Source of the DNA: Granulosicoccus antarcticus IMCC3135
Lineage (GTDB): Bacteria > Pseudomonadota > Gammaproteobacteria > Granulosicoccales > Granulosicoccaceae
NCBI RefSeq assembly: GCF_002215215.1
Contig: NZ_CP018632.1
Span: 1,196,001 to 1,260,000, forward strand
DNA length: 64,000 nucleotides
Direction: 5' to 3'
In this document: one piece after another, positions 28,745-38,544 of the stretch
How the letters are laid out: the number at the start of each line of letters is the position of its first letter
Numbering within the stretch: position 1 is the first letter of the stretch
Translations under genes and position numbers: made by a program
The notes under the pieces: generated by a model
Database searches by the model: none
What the model was told of the DNA's origin: nothing
The model's input: only the letters and a program-made list of their open reading frames with translations

Positions 28745-28771
28745 TTAGCACTCACTAACTGAGAGTGCTAA
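28745..28771 (-). promoter_or_regulatory. CIRCE operator (HrcA binding site) upstream of rpoH
   Basis: TTAGCACTC, nine bases, GAGTGCTAA: this is the exact CIRCE consensus, known as the target of the heat-shock repressor HrcA. On the minus strand its arms also supply TTAGCA and TAAAAT with an 18-bp spacer, a plausible promoter that would start transcription about 30 nt before rpoH. HrcA binding there would block polymerase. Confidence 0.93.
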
Positions 28772-28867
28772 ATAGCGGCAAAGTTCCGGTCAAATTTACT
28801 CAATTTGACTAATTTTTCGTACTTTACCGAAAGTTAATAATACTTGTTAAAACAGAAGCTTGTCGAC

Positions 28868-29836
28868 CTAGTGACGACTTGAACCACGTTGTGTTAAATG
28901 CAGGGAAGGACGATACAGGCTTGACAACGCACCCAGTAGACCCAATGTAATAGATACAGCGAGAACGATGCCTATTTGCGACAATGTGGGCATATTTAAT
29001 CTAAATGTACTCTCATACAAGGAAGAGAGGTCATCGGCCGGTTGTTGTATCGCGTTAAATGCGAATACGGCAATAATGCAGGCAACAACACCTCCCAGTA
29101 GTCCATATAGTGCGCCAATATACAAAATGGGTCGGTTCATGAAGTAACTACTGGCTCCCAGCAGGCTGGCAACCTCCATTTCACTGCGGCGTCGCAGAAG
29201 CTCCAGACGAATGGTATTGCCAATGACCAGCAGTGCTGTCAAGGTCAGGAATCCGGCCAGGAGTCCTCCCACCAGCTGGATCAAAGAAACCACCGCTTGT
29301 AACCGTTTCACCCAGCGCAGGTCGAATTGCACACGTTCTACACCGTCGGTGCCACGTAACCCTTTGGCGATGGCATCAATGGCTCCGGCGTTCAATGCTT
29401 CGTTATCAGGGAAGACCATGATGGCTCCGGGCAGAGGGTTACTTCCCAAGGCATCAATAGCTGCGCCGATATCGCTATTTTGCTGAAACAGAAGCAGGGC
29501 TTCATCACGGCTGATATAGCGGGTATCCCGGATGCCACCCTGGGCGGCCCACTTTTCTGCCAAAGCCACGCCATCCAGGTCGCTGACACTGTCCGTCAGG
29601 TAGGCAGTCAGGCTCTCGCCCTCCAGGCTACGTGAACTCAGCTGCTGTAGCGCGCTACTGGCAAACAGCAGCATGACGGGCAGGGCAAGCGTGATACCCA
29701 GCACCAGCAGAGTCGTCAGGCTGGCGAATTTGTGCTGCCTTAGTTGTCGCAAACTCTGGGCTAGGGCATAACCGCGTTTACCATAGGTCCAGCGTGGTCC
29801 AGCGGCGAAAGCAGGCTCTTCAGGTGTCATGTTCAA
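28868..29836 (-). CDS. ftsX: Cell division ABC permease FtsX
   Basis: The 322-residue protein has a cytosolic N-terminus, four membrane helices (about 38-60, 180-205, 230-255, 285-305) and the large periplasmic loop between the first two that in FtsX recruits peptidoglycan hydrolase activators. It pairs with FtsE, 36 bp upstream in the same operon. FtsEX controls septal cell-wall hydrolysis. Confidence 0.95.
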   Translation of the reverse strand: MNMTPEEPAFAAGPRWTYGKRGYALAQSLRQLRQHKFASLTTLLVLGITLALPVMLLFASSALQQLSSRSLEGESLTAYLTDSVSDLDGVALAEKWAAQGGIRDTRYISRDEALLLFQQNSDIGAAIDALGSNPLPGAIMVFPDNEALNAGAIDAIAKGLRGTDGVERVQFDLRWVKRLQAVVSLIQLVGGLLAGFLTLTALLVIGNTIRLELLRRRSEMEVASLLGASSYFMNRPILYIGALYGLLGGVVACIIAVFAFNAIQQPADDLSSLYESTFRLNMPTLSQIGIVLAVSITLGLLGALSSLYRPSLHLTQRGSSRH

Positions 29837-29872
29837 CGAACTGGCTCTTGGTCTGTCATTGTCGGACTGGCG

Positions 29873-30583
29873 CTAGCGAGCGGTGGCACGACCGGACGGG
29901 TGGCCGGTCTGAGGGGTAGATTCCATCGATGCGCCTGTCAGGCGACCTTGGTTCAGCTGTAATCTGGGGTAGCCGAAAGTATTGAGCAGGCTTTGGTCAT
30001 GGGTGGCGAACAGCACTGTGACACCCGATGCATTGAATTGCATGAAAAGCTGCATGATTTCAGCACTGATGTCGGGATCCAGATTACCAGTTGGTTCATC
30101 GGCCAGTAGCAGCTTGGGACGCGCAACCACGGCGCGGGCAATGCCGATGCGTTGCTGCTCGCCACCGGAGAGCACCTGAGGGTTCTCGAAAGCCTTGTCG
30201 GCTAGTCCCACCCTTTTGAGCGCAGCACTGACGCGTGTCTTGATATCGGCGTAGCGGTAGCCGCCGATGATCAGGGGAAACGCCACATTGTCGAATACGC
30301 TGCGATCCGTCAGCAGCTGATTGTCCTGAAATACGATCCCCATCTGTTGGCGCAATGCGGGTTCCTGGCGGGGTTTTAGCTGGTTGTAGTGGATATTTCC
30401 TATCTGGATGTCGCCACTGCTGGGACGTTCCAGGCGAGCTACCAGGCGCAGCAGAGAGCTCTTGCCGGCACCGGAGTGTCCTGTTAGAAAAGTGAAGGAG
30501 CCTGCATTGAGCGTAAAGCTGACATCCTCCAGTGCGTAACGACCCGGCAAGTACTCCAGACTAACCTGATCGAAGGCAATCAC
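29873..30583 (-). CDS. ftsE: Cell division ATP-binding protein FtsE
   Basis: This 236-residue ABC ATPase has Walker A (G-H-S-G-A-G-K-S-S), the Q-loop (V-F-Q-D-N-Q-L), the signature L-S-G-G-E-Q-Q-R and Walker B (L-L-L-A-D-E-P-T-G-N-L-D). It is the motor of FtsEX. A 4-bp overlap with ftsY upstream shows coupled translation. Confidence 0.97.
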   Translation of the reverse strand: MIAFDQVSLEYLPGRYALEDVSFTLNAGSFTFLTGHSGAGKSSLLRLVARLERPSSGDIQIGNIHYNQLKPRQEPALRQQMGIVFQDNQLLTDRSVFDNVAFPLIIGGYRYADIKTRVSAALKRVGLADKAFENPQVLSGGEQQRIGIARAVVARPKLLLADEPTGNLDPDISAEIMQLFMQFNASGVTVLFATHDQSLLNTFGYPRLQLNQGRLTGASMESTPQTGHPSGRATAR

Positions 30584-31551
30584 GAGCCACTGACCAATGC
30601 GTTGACATAGCGCTCGGCTTCGAAGACTTCCAGGTCCTCAACTTTCTCGCCCACGCCGATGAAGCGGATTGGCAATCCCAGATGTTCTGCAATGGCAAAA
30701 ATAACCCCACCCTTGGCAGTTCCATCCAGTTTGGTCACCACCATGCCGGTCAGCTGCATGGTCTCGTGAAATTGTCGGGCCTGATTCAAGGCGTTCTGCC
30801 CCGTGCCTCCATCCAGCACAATCAGGGTCTCATGAGGCGCTGTCGGGTCAAGCTTGCCAATAACGCGCTTGACCTTCTGCAGCTCCTCCATAAGGTTATT
30901 CTGAGTGTGCAAGCGGCCAGCCGTGTCAGCAATCAGTACATCGATGCCGCGTGCCTTGGCCGATTGCACCGCATCGAAGATGACGGAGGCCGAGTCGGCA
31001 CCTGATCCCTGGGAGATCACCGGTACATTGTTGCGTTCGCCCCAAGTCTGCAACTGTTCCACCGCGGCGGCGCGAAATGTATCCCCGGCTGCCAGCATGA
31101 CGCTTTTACCGCCATCCTGCAGCTGCTTGGCCAGTTTGCCGATAGTGGTTGTCTTGCCCGAGCCGTTGACGCCAACCACCAGAATCACGAACGGGCTATC
31201 GCTGTCCGGGATTTCCAGTGGCTGCTCAACCGCTGTGAGCAATTTGACCAGTTCCAGTTGCAGCGCCTGGCGCAACGCGGTCGAATCGCCGACCTCCGAG
31301 CGGCTGACTTGCCGGTTGAGCACTGACATGACCCTGGCGGTGGCCTCAATGCCCACGTCCGCCATGATCAGCTGGCTTTCCAGCTCCTCCAGCAGGTCCG
31401 CATTGATCGGCTTGTTGCCGAGCATGAAGTCCAGTAGATTGTCACGAAATTTAGAACGAGTACGTGAAAGCTTGGCTTCCAGAGGTGCGCTGACTTCTGG
31501 TTCCTGCTCACGCTGCGTTTTTTGCCGTTTAAGAAAGCTGAATATGCCCAT
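30580..31551 (-). CDS. ftsY: Signal recognition particle receptor FtsY
   Basis: The 323-residue GTPase has the N domain (about 25-100) and the G domain with G-V-N-G-S-G-K-T-T-T-I-G-K-L-A, D-T-A-G-R-L-H and T-K-L-D-G-T-A-K-G-G. FtsY docks the SRP-ribosome complex at the membrane for cotranslational insertion. The acidic A domain of E. coli FtsY is absent: only about 25 charged residues precede the N domain. It heads the ftsY-ftsE-ftsX operon and is divergent from rsmD. Confidence 0.96.
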   Translation of the reverse strand: MGIFSFLKRQKTQREQEPEVSAPLEAKLSRTRSKFRDNLLDFMLGNKPINADLLEELESQLIMADVGIEATARVMSVLNRQVSRSEVGDSTALRQALQLELVKLLTAVEQPLEIPDSDSPFVILVVGVNGSGKTTTIGKLAKQLQDGGKSVMLAAGDTFRAAAVEQLQTWGERNNVPVISQGSGADSASVIFDAVQSAKARGIDVLIADTAGRLHTQNNLMEELQKVKRVIGKLDPTAPHETLIVLDGGTGQNALNQARQFHETMQLTGMVVTKLDGTAKGGVIFAIAEHLGLPIRFIGVGEKVEDLEVFEAERYVNALVSGS

Positions 31552-31664
31552 CGATGGTCTGCTGACGTTCCTGAAGTGTGGGGTGAAGCTGCGTACGAAT
31601 GTCCCGAGACGCCTGCTGCGTCGGTATCATAGCCAGTCTATGCCTAGCGCAACATCCTACCACC

Positions 31665-32303
31665 GTGTCCCCAACATCAAACCGTAGTAGAAATCGCCAG
31701 CAGGGCAAGCCTGAATTCAAAGGCAACCGTAATTCGGCAGGCCAAGTCCGTATCATTGCCGGTCAGTGGCGCGGCCGCAAGCTAGCGGTGGCAAATGTTG
31801 CCGGATTGCGACCAACTGGCGACCGGGTGAGGGAAACCTTGTTCAACTGGTTACAGGCTGATATCGCCGGCAGCCATTGTCTGGACCTGTTTGCAGGCTC
31901 TGGTGCGCTCGGATTCGAGGCTGTCTCGCGATTTGCCGCCTCCAGTACTTTTGTTGAACCCGATTCACAAGCCTTTCGTATTCTGCAAAGCAGTGTCTCG
32001 GAGTTGGGCCTCGTGGGTGACGAGCGGGTGCAACTGGTCCAGTCTACGGCTCAGCGGTTCCTGCTTGATAACCGCAAGGCCTTTGATATTGTGTTCATAG
32101 ACCCGCCTTTCGGGGAATTTTTGCAATGGGACACCGTTACAGCCCTGATAACTGATCATCTGGCGCCATCGGCACTTATTTATGTCGAGTCACCGAGCGA
32201 TCAACCTGCACCGGAACAGTGGCCTGAGGGCTTGCATCTACATAAAGAAAAGCAATTTGGTGACGTTCATGCCCGATTGCTTGCCAAAATCGGGCAGAAT
32301 TGA
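31665..32303 (+). CDS. rsmD: 16S rRNA (guanine966-N2)-methyltransferase RsmD
   Basis: The class I methyltransferase has the R-I-I-A-G-x-W-R-G-R-K-L N-terminal motif, P-T-x-D-R-V-R-E-T-L-F-N-W-L, SAM motif L-D-L-F-A-G-S-G-A-L-G-F-E, and the catalytic D-P-P-F motif. It methylates G966 of 16S rRNA. Divergence from ftsY and a following coaD are standard context. The start is uncertain: GTG 31665 gives 212 residues; an earlier one at 31599 adds 22 residues of no family match. Confidence 0.95.
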   Translation: MSPTSNRSRNRQQGKPEFKGNRNSAGQVRIIAGQWRGRKLAVANVAGLRPTGDRVRETLFNWLQADIAGSHCLDLFAGSGALGFEAVSRFAASSTFVEPDSQAFRILQSSVSELGLVGDERVQLVQSTAQRFLLDNRKAFDIVFIDPPFGEFLQWDTVTALITDHLAPSALIYVESPSDQPAPEQWPEGLHLHKEKQFGDVHARLLAKIGQN

Positions 32304-32383
32304 TCGCTGCGTAGTGCAATAGGGTTTGCGCCACAGGATATTTTGCCGCACACTCTTTCGTCTTATCCGTAGGGGCACCTTTG

Positions 32384-33150
<767 letters not shown>

Positions 33151-33292
33151 AGGTTGGGGTGGGGTTGGAGAGACTACCCAAGCATCCGCCATCGCTAATT
33201 GGTATTTGTTTGCAACAGAGCTGATAAGGCTGGTCAGTGATCAAGTAGGCGATACAGAATGTGCGGGCAAGTGCGGGCAGAGGGATCCCGTG

Positions 33293-34105
33293 TCATTTCT
33301 GGCAATGACTGCAATAAAACGTTGAGCGCTGCCCGATCACACTTTGTTTTATGGGTTTTCGGCATTTGCGACAAGGTTCGTCAGTGCGTCCATACACTTG
33401 TAGTGACTGCGCAAAGTAGCCCGGATTGCCATCGCTGTTCGTAAAATCTCGCAAGGTGGTTCCTCCCTGAGTGATCGAGCGTTGCAATACCAGTTTGATG
33501 GCCTCGACTAATGCTTCGGCCTGTTTGCGTGTCAGGGTCTTGGCTGCCCGGGCAGGTCGAATACCTGCCATGAAGAGGGATTCGCTGGCGTAGATGTTTC
33601 CTACGCCAACAACAATCTGGCTGTTCATGATGAAATTCTTGATCGGGACTTGTCGCTTGCGACTTGCCTGAAACAGATACTCGGCATTGAATTCATTGGC
33701 CAGAGGTTCGGGCCCCAGACTGGCCAGCAGTTTGTGTGGTGGCTCGCCGGCGGCTGCCCACAGAAAGCAGCCAAAGCGGCGTGGGTCATGGAAGCGCAGA
33801 ATGTCTCCGGATTCGAGCAGTAGCTCGATATGGTCATGTTTACGTCGAGGCTCATCGGCGGGACTGATACGCAAGCTGCCTGACATGCCCAAGTGAACAA
33901 TGGCAGTCCCGGCGGGAACGTCCACCAGTAAATATTTGCCGCGTCGGGTGACCGAGGCCACGATGGCGCCTTGCAGCGCCTTGATGGTGGTGGGCACCGG
34001 CCAGCGTAAATTCGGATTGTGAACCGTCACCTGCTGAATAGTCTTGCCGACCAGGTGTGGCTTGATACCGCGACGGGTAGTTTCAACTTCTGGCAATTCA
34101 GGCAT
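33293..34105 (-). CDS. mutM: Formamidopyrimidine-DNA glycosylase MutM
   Basis: The 270-residue base-excision repair enzyme begins M-P-E-L-P-E-V-E-T with the catalytic Pro2 and Glu3, has the conserved Lys57-region motif (R-R-G-K-Y-L-L), a helix-two-turn-helix, and a C-terminal zinc finger (C-x2-C, then C-x2-C). It removes 8-oxoguanine. It overlaps the start of the neighbouring DUF4340 gene by one base at 34105, on the same strand. Confidence 0.97.
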   Translation of the reverse strand: MPELPEVETTRRGIKPHLVGKTIQQVTVHNPNLRWPVPTTIKALQGAIVASVTRRGKYLLVDVPAGTAIVHLGMSGSLRISPADEPRRKHDHIELLLESGDILRFHDPRRFGCFLWAAAGEPPHKLLASLGPEPLANEFNAEYLFQASRKRQVPIKNFIMNSQIVVGVGNIYASESLFMAGIRPARAAKTLTRKQAEALVEAIKLVLQRSITQGGTTLRDFTNSDGNPGYFAQSLQVYGRTDEPCRKCRKPIKQSVIGQRSTFYCSHCQK

Positions 34106-34926
34106 TAGAGCTGGGCTGTATCAGGTAGTGAGTCAGTCGATATCAGAAAGGCGCAGTGGGCATTCTCATAGCGTACCGCTGCGTATCGAGGGTAGAGGTG
34201 TAGCGACATGCTCAGTTGCTGGTCGCCGATTTTTGCACGCAGTGAGCGCGACGCTGTTGCCGGTTCTGAGTCCTGTAAAGGCCAGGTGACAATCTGTTGT
34301 GCACTAAGAGCTTGCCATTGGGCAAGCTCGTCGACTGATATTACTTCAGGGGCCAGTTCGGTTGGCTGCTCTGGCAGAAGTACAAGCTCATCAAGTGGCT
34401 GCGGGAAAACATCCAGAGACGCCAGGGCCGATAAACCGCCATTGACGAGGGAGAGTATCCATTCGGGCACGAACTCGATGCGTTCGCCTCGCTGCAGATA
34501 GCGGCGCTCACCTGACAGATCGGTGATGCCCAGCGCCAGTGCCTGCTCGTTCATCACGATGACAGCTTCCGGGTCCAGCAGTCCTGCCGCCTCCAGGTCG
34601 ACATCGGCGGCTGCAAAGCTTTGTGCTGCGGGCTGCAAGGCATCCAGTAGTGGTTGCATGCGTTGCGGGTTGACAGGCAGGGAGCAAGGTTCGGTGATGC
34701 TCCAGAGCCCGGCAGCATCAAGCTGCATGACGATGTCGGCAAAAGCCTTGCGTTGAATGCGGATGCTGTGTGCATCTGCCTGGGCCTGTTGGAACTGTGG
34801 CTTGGAGCGCTGGAAGTCATTCCAGAGTACCGCGCCCACGCCTGCCAGCAGAACAAGCAGTAATGCACTGGCAGCAACGACCAGCCGGCGAGTCTTCTGC
34901 GTGTGTGTCAACGGAGGCCCTTTCAT
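34105..34926 (-). CDS. DUF4340 domain protein of a Gld-like ABC system
   Basis: The 273-residue protein has one N-terminal membrane helix (about residues 16-36) and a large periplasmic domain of DUF4340 type, rich in short beta strands. In bacteria this family usually follows genes for a GldG-like periplasmic subunit and its ABC partners, as here. ATG 34926 overlaps the upstream gene's stop (TGATG). Role is unknown; it may be the periplasmic accessory component of the transporter. Confidence 0.78.
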   Translation of the reverse strand: MKGPPLTHTQKTRRLVVAASALLLVLLAGVGAVLWNDFQRSKPQFQQAQADAHSIRIQRKAFADIVMQLDAAGLWSITEPCSLPVNPQRMQPLLDALQPAAQSFAAADVDLEAAGLLDPEAVIVMNEQALALGITDLSGERRYLQRGERIEFVPEWILSLVNGGLSALASLDVFPQPLDELVLLPEQPTELAPEVISVDELAQWQALSAQQIVTWPLQDSEPATASRSLRAKIGDQQLSMSLHLYPRYAAVRYENAHCAFLISTDSLPDTAQL

Positions 34927-36263
34927 CAATTACGTCGACGCCAGCGTACCAGCCCGGCGCCGATCAGCAATAGCGCCGGAATGCCAGCCAGGTAGACAGC
35001 CGTGAGCATGATGATGGCCCTGTTGTCGAGCTGCAGTTCGCTGTCAATGGCTTTCTGGGTAACGAAATCCAGTGCTTCGGATTCACCTGTCAGCCATAGA
35101 ATCAGAGATTCGGTAAAGGCTTTATTGGAGCCGTTATCCAGAAACTGCGATGCGGCAAAGTCAGCATCTCCGATGACAGCAAAGCGTTGCATGCCGGTTA
35201 CCAGGGGGCGCTCGATGGTAATTCCCAGCAGTAAGGGGCCGGCTACTTCAGATGTTCCCTCATCAAATTGGATGGCGCCGCTCAAAGCGCCGGTTTCAGT
35301 CCAGCTGGCGTCGGGGGTCTGTAGTAGTGGCAGTATTTGCTGACCGGCCAGCGGTGTCACTGCCAGAGCAGATGCCTGTGGCAGCAAGACGGGGCTGGTC
35401 AGCCTTGCCACGATAGGGTGTGCCGGAAATCGATCCAGCAGTACAAAATCGGGCGACTCAGCCTGCAACGCTTGGCTGGCGGCATCGATAACCGTGCCCT
35501 CGAGCGTATCCACTCCCAGGTTGTCTGCCAATAATTGCAGGCCTGGCCCTGCGACCTTGTCGCGGGCAATCTCGCTCAGCCATAACAGGTTGCCACCGCG
35601 ACGCACATAGTCATCGAGGCTGGCGATTTCGCCTGGAAAGTAGGGGCGTCGTGGTGCAGCGATCACCACCAGGTCAATGCTGTCTTCCAGATAAGGAGCG
35701 CTGACCAGGCTGACTTCGCGACTGACAAGGCCCACACCGGCAAGCTCAATCGCAATGCGGCTCCAGTCATCATTGCTAGTGCGAACCGGGCTTCTTTCGT
35801 CGTGACCGGTAATGAATACGATGTCACGATCACCTTCCCGGGTTAGCAGTCTGAGGCTATTGACCAGTGATCTTTCAGACAGATTCTGTAGTCGTTGTTC
35901 CCGTCCGGCGGCCTTGAGAATGACTTCACCACCGGGAGCGGCATCCAGGGCACGGGCGGCGGCAGGGTCAGTTTCAGGGTTGAGGAATCGTAATTGCAGA
36001 TCGGGTTTGACCTGCTGGAAGAGGGCGACCAGTGCCTCGACGCCTTCGCGCTGTTGTGGGTTGGAACTCAGCACGGCGATCATCTCCACCGGTGCATCCA
36101 TCTGCTCAAGCACCTGAATGGTTGTTGGCGACAGGCTATGCCTGTCATTGGCGGTAATGTCATGGGAGAAGCTGAATCGCTGTGTCAGCCAGCCTGTTGC
36201 CAGCACGATGCACAGCAGCAGAACTGCCAAGAGCGTATGCAGCGTTGTTGTGCGCTTTTTCAT
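34926..36263 (-). CDS. GldG-like ABC transporter auxiliary protein
   Basis: The 445-residue protein has an N-terminal membrane helix (about residues 7-26), a large periplasmic GldG/ABC_transp_aux domain with the D-I-T-A-N-D-R-H-S-L-S motif and a C-terminal membrane helix (about 417-438). In gliding Bacteroidota GldA/F/G form an ABC complex; in proteobacteria the equivalents have unknown substrates. Operon order ATPase-permease-GldG-like-DUF4340 is preserved. Confidence 0.82.
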   Translation of the reverse strand: MKKRTTTLHTLLAVLLLCIVLATGWLTQRFSFSHDITANDRHSLSPTTIQVLEQMDAPVEMIAVLSSNPQQREGVEALVALFQQVKPDLQLRFLNPETDPAAARALDAAPGGEVILKAAGREQRLQNLSERSLVNSLRLLTREGDRDIVFITGHDERSPVRTSNDDWSRIAIELAGVGLVSREVSLVSAPYLEDSIDLVVIAAPRRPYFPGEIASLDDYVRRGGNLLWLSEIARDKVAGPGLQLLADNLGVDTLEGTVIDAASQALQAESPDFVLLDRFPAHPIVARLTSPVLLPQASALAVTPLAGQQILPLLQTPDASWTETGALSGAIQFDEGTSEVAGPLLLGITIERPLVTGMQRFAVIGDADFAASQFLDNGSNKAFTESLILWLTGESEALDFVTQKAIDSELQLDNRAIIMLTAVYLAGIPALLLIGAGLVRWRRRN

Positions 36264-37012
36264 CGGCTCGCTTGTCTGAGTGAGTCGAGCCGGATAATCG
36301 TCAGACCAAGAAACAGAGCCGTCATCAGGACAAAAAAGGCGATATCTTGCGTCTGTAGCAAGCCTTGAAAAAATCCGTGCAAATGGGTGGCAATGGACAG
36401 GCTGCCCAGTAGCTGCAGTGGCAGAACTCCGGCAGTGGCACTACCTAGCATCCACGAGATGAACAGCAGAGCAAGGCTGGCGATAATGGCCACCAGAGCA
36501 TGCTGCGTCAGTGAGGAAAAATACAGACCGACAGCCGTACAGGCGGCGGTACACAGTGAGAGCCCCAGTAATGAGGAGAGTATTAGTGGCCAGTCCATGG
36601 GGATGAGCCATTGCATTACCATCACCATGCTCAGGGCCAGAAGCACCAATGCCAGCAATATCACGAAGACACCTAGAAACTTGCCCACGGCCAGAGCGGT
36701 GGTGCTGACCGGTGAAGACTGCCACAGAGCGTAGGTGTGGTGTCTGAATTCGTCACTGAAGCTGCGCATGGCAAACAGGGGGGCAACAAAGGTGAAGGCC
36801 AGTGCCAGGGGTTCCAGGTAACGAACACTCATGAAGCCGCTGAGCCCGACGGGATGATCCTGTGCGGCCAATTGTGATTGCAGGGCGATGAAGACTTCGA
36901 GTTGCTTGAGAAACTGAAATCCGAACAGAGCCGCCAGCAGGGCGGCAATGATCCAGGTCTGCATGCTGCGCAGCAAACTGGCGCCCTCGTGCCGGGCGAT
37001 GATGCCAATCAC
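36260..37012 (-). CDS. ABC-2 type permease (GldF-like)
   Basis: The 250-residue protein has six predicted membrane helices and no soluble domain, consistent with an ABC-2 permease of the GldF type. It overlaps both neighbours by 4 bp. Substrate cannot be read from the sequence. Confidence 0.85.
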   Translation of the reverse strand: MIGIIARHEGASLLRSMQTWIIAALLAALFGFQFLKQLEVFIALQSQLAAQDHPVGLSGFMSVRYLEPLALAFTFVAPLFAMRSFSDEFRHHTYALWQSSPVSTTALAVGKFLGVFVILLALVLLALSMVMVMQWLIPMDWPLILSSLLGLSLCTAACTAVGLYFSSLTQHALVAIIASLALLFISWMLGSATAGVLPLQLLGSLSIATHLHGFFQGLLQTQDIAFFVLMTALFLGLTIIRLDSLRQASR

Positions 37013-37764
37013 GAGATGGCTCCCTGGAATATCTGTTGCAGATCATCTCCGTTGGCGGGGCGATCGGCGACCAGCTTGCCCTCATGAATGATGGCAACGC
37101 GGTTGCAGATAGCCGTCGCCTCTGATAGCAGGTGTGTCGAAAAGAGGATCGCCTGCTGCTGCCCGATGTCACTAATCAGTTTGCGCATGCCATCCATTTG
37201 TTGCGGATCCAGCCCATTGGCGGGTTCGTCCAGCAGAACAACGGCCGGTTCGTGAATCAGCGCCTGAGCAAGGCCAACCCTCTGACGAAAGCCTTTGGAT
37301 AAGGTGCCGATGATCTTGCGTTGCACATCACCCAGGGCGCATTGCTCAATGAGCTGCAACTGACGAGTCTTCAAGCGCTTGCCCTTCAAGCCGCGAATAC
37401 GCCCGGTCAGCGTCAGGTATTCACAGACGCGCATGTCATCGTACAAAGGCGGCTGATCGGGCAGGAACCCTACCTGAGCGCGAGCTTGTAGCGGATTGTC
37501 GCTCATGGACTGACCGTTGATAACCACCGAGCCTTGGTCGGGCACCAGAACGCCACACAGAATTCGAAGCGTGGTTGATTTGCCGGCACCATTGAGCCCC
37601 AGCAAGCCAACGATGTCGCCGCGGTACAGGCTCAGGGAAATATCGCTGATGCCGGTCGCGTCGCTATGTCGAAGTGTCAGCCCTTGAGCCTCGAGAAGGG
37701 GCGTGGTATTGCGGGCACCCGAGGTGTCGGCTGCGTCGGCAAGGGATTTTGTGTGCAGAGCCAT
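37009..37764 (-). CDS. ABC transporter ATP-binding protein (GldA-like)
   Basis: The 251-residue ATPase has Walker A (G-L-N-G-A-G-K-S-T), signature region L-S-K-G-F-R-Q-R-V-G, Walker B (V-V-L-L-D-E-P-A-N-G-L-D) and the H-loop (F-S-T-H-L-L-S). It drives the permease encoded next. The open frame begins at 37821, but I prefer ATG 37764, which has AGGA just upstream and removes a non-conserved 19-residue tail. Confidence 0.9.
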   Translation of the reverse strand: MALHTKSLADAADTSGARNTTPLLEAQGLTLRHSDATGISDISLSLYRGDIVGLLGLNGAGKSTTLRILCGVLVPDQGSVVINGQSMSDNPLQARAQVGFLPDQPPLYDDMRVCEYLTLTGRIRGLKGKRLKTRQLQLIEQCALGDVQRKIIGTLSKGFRQRVGLAQALIHEPAVVLLDEPANGLDPQQMDGMRKLISDIGQQQAILFSTHLLSEATAICNRVAIIHEGKLVADRPANGDDLQQIFQGAIS

Positions 37765-37925
37765 GTCCTGAAAACGTCTAGAGCGAGAGTATAGAGCAGT
37801 GCTGAAGCAGTCTGGTTCCACTGCAGCAGTTATGCCGTGCTGGTAATTTTCATGGCATTGCGAAGAATCTTTGCAGGTGCGGGGGTGTGGGGAGGTGTTT
37901 TGCTTCGTGCAGGAATAACGCCCAC

Positions 37926-37953
37926 AAAAAAGCCCGGTAAAAACCGGGCTTTT
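37926..37953 (-). terminator. Intrinsic terminator of rpmB-rpmG
   Basis: A perfect 7-bp GC stem (37931-37937 with 37944-37950), extendable by flanking A-U pairs, is followed on the minus strand by a run of six U. It separates rpmG from the ABC operon that is read in the same direction. Confidence 0.88.
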
Positions 37954-37977
37954 CCAAGGACTACCGTAAAGGCAGTC

Positions 37978-38133
37978 TTACTTGATTTTCGCTTCTTTAT
38001 ACATGACGTGTTGGCGAATAACCGGATCGAATTTCTTCATTTCCAGCTTGCCAGTCATGGTGCGCTTGTTCTTGGACGTTGTGTAAAAATGTCCGGTGCC
38101 GGCAGAGGACACCATCTTGATTTTGTCTCGCAT
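37978..38133 (-). CDS. rpmG: 50S ribosomal protein L33
   Basis: A 51-residue basic protein starts [14 protein letters not shown] and ends A-K-I-K, a full-length match to L33. It lacks the four zinc-binding cysteines of the C+ form, so it is the C-minus type. It lies 55 bp downstream of rpmB in the standard L28-L33 operon. Confidence 0.97.
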   Translation of the reverse strand: MRDKIKMVSSAGTGHFYTTSKNKRTMTGKLEMKKFDPVIRQHVMYKEAKIK

Positions 38134-38188
38134 GATTCAGATTTCGTTAGGGCTCGCTCTTGCTACTGGAGCAAGGCCGGGCGGTTAA

Positions 38189-38425
38189 TTAAACTTTTTC
38201 GCCGCGGGCACGCAGTTCGCTGAGAACTGTGTCGATACCGCGCTTGTCAATGACTCGCATGCCGCTGGATGATACCCGCAGTGATACGAATCGCTTTTCG
38301 GCGGCAACCCAAAAACGGTGGGAATGCAAATTAGGCAGGAAACGACGCTTGCGCCGATTCTTGGCGTGCGAAACATTGTTACCGGACATGGGGCTCTTGC
38401 CGGTGACCTGGCAGACTCTGGACAT
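38189..38425 (-). CDS. rpmB: 50S ribosomal protein L28
   Basis: The 78-residue basic protein begins [12 protein letters not shown] and contains [10 protein letters not shown] and R-V-S-S-S-G-M-R, standard L28 motifs. It is the first gene of the rpmB-rpmG pair and diverges from folB. Confidence 0.97.
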   Translation of the reverse strand: MSRVCQVTGKSPMSGNNVSHAKNRRKRRFLPNLHSHRFWVAAEKRFVSLRVSSSGMRVIDKRGIDTVLSELRARGEKV

Positions 38426-38544
38426 GCGAAACTACTCCAAATAGGGACGTGTACTGCGCTTAGCCTGCGGAGTGTAGCGAATTCCTGGCCAAGCCTCAAG
38501 TGTATAGAGGCCTATTTTATACAATCAACCGTTAGGAATGTAAA

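Noticed and set aside
33261-33279. Direct repeat GTGCGGGCA, GTGCGGGCA
   Set aside because: Two short copies only; no associated gene or element, probably a chance duplication.
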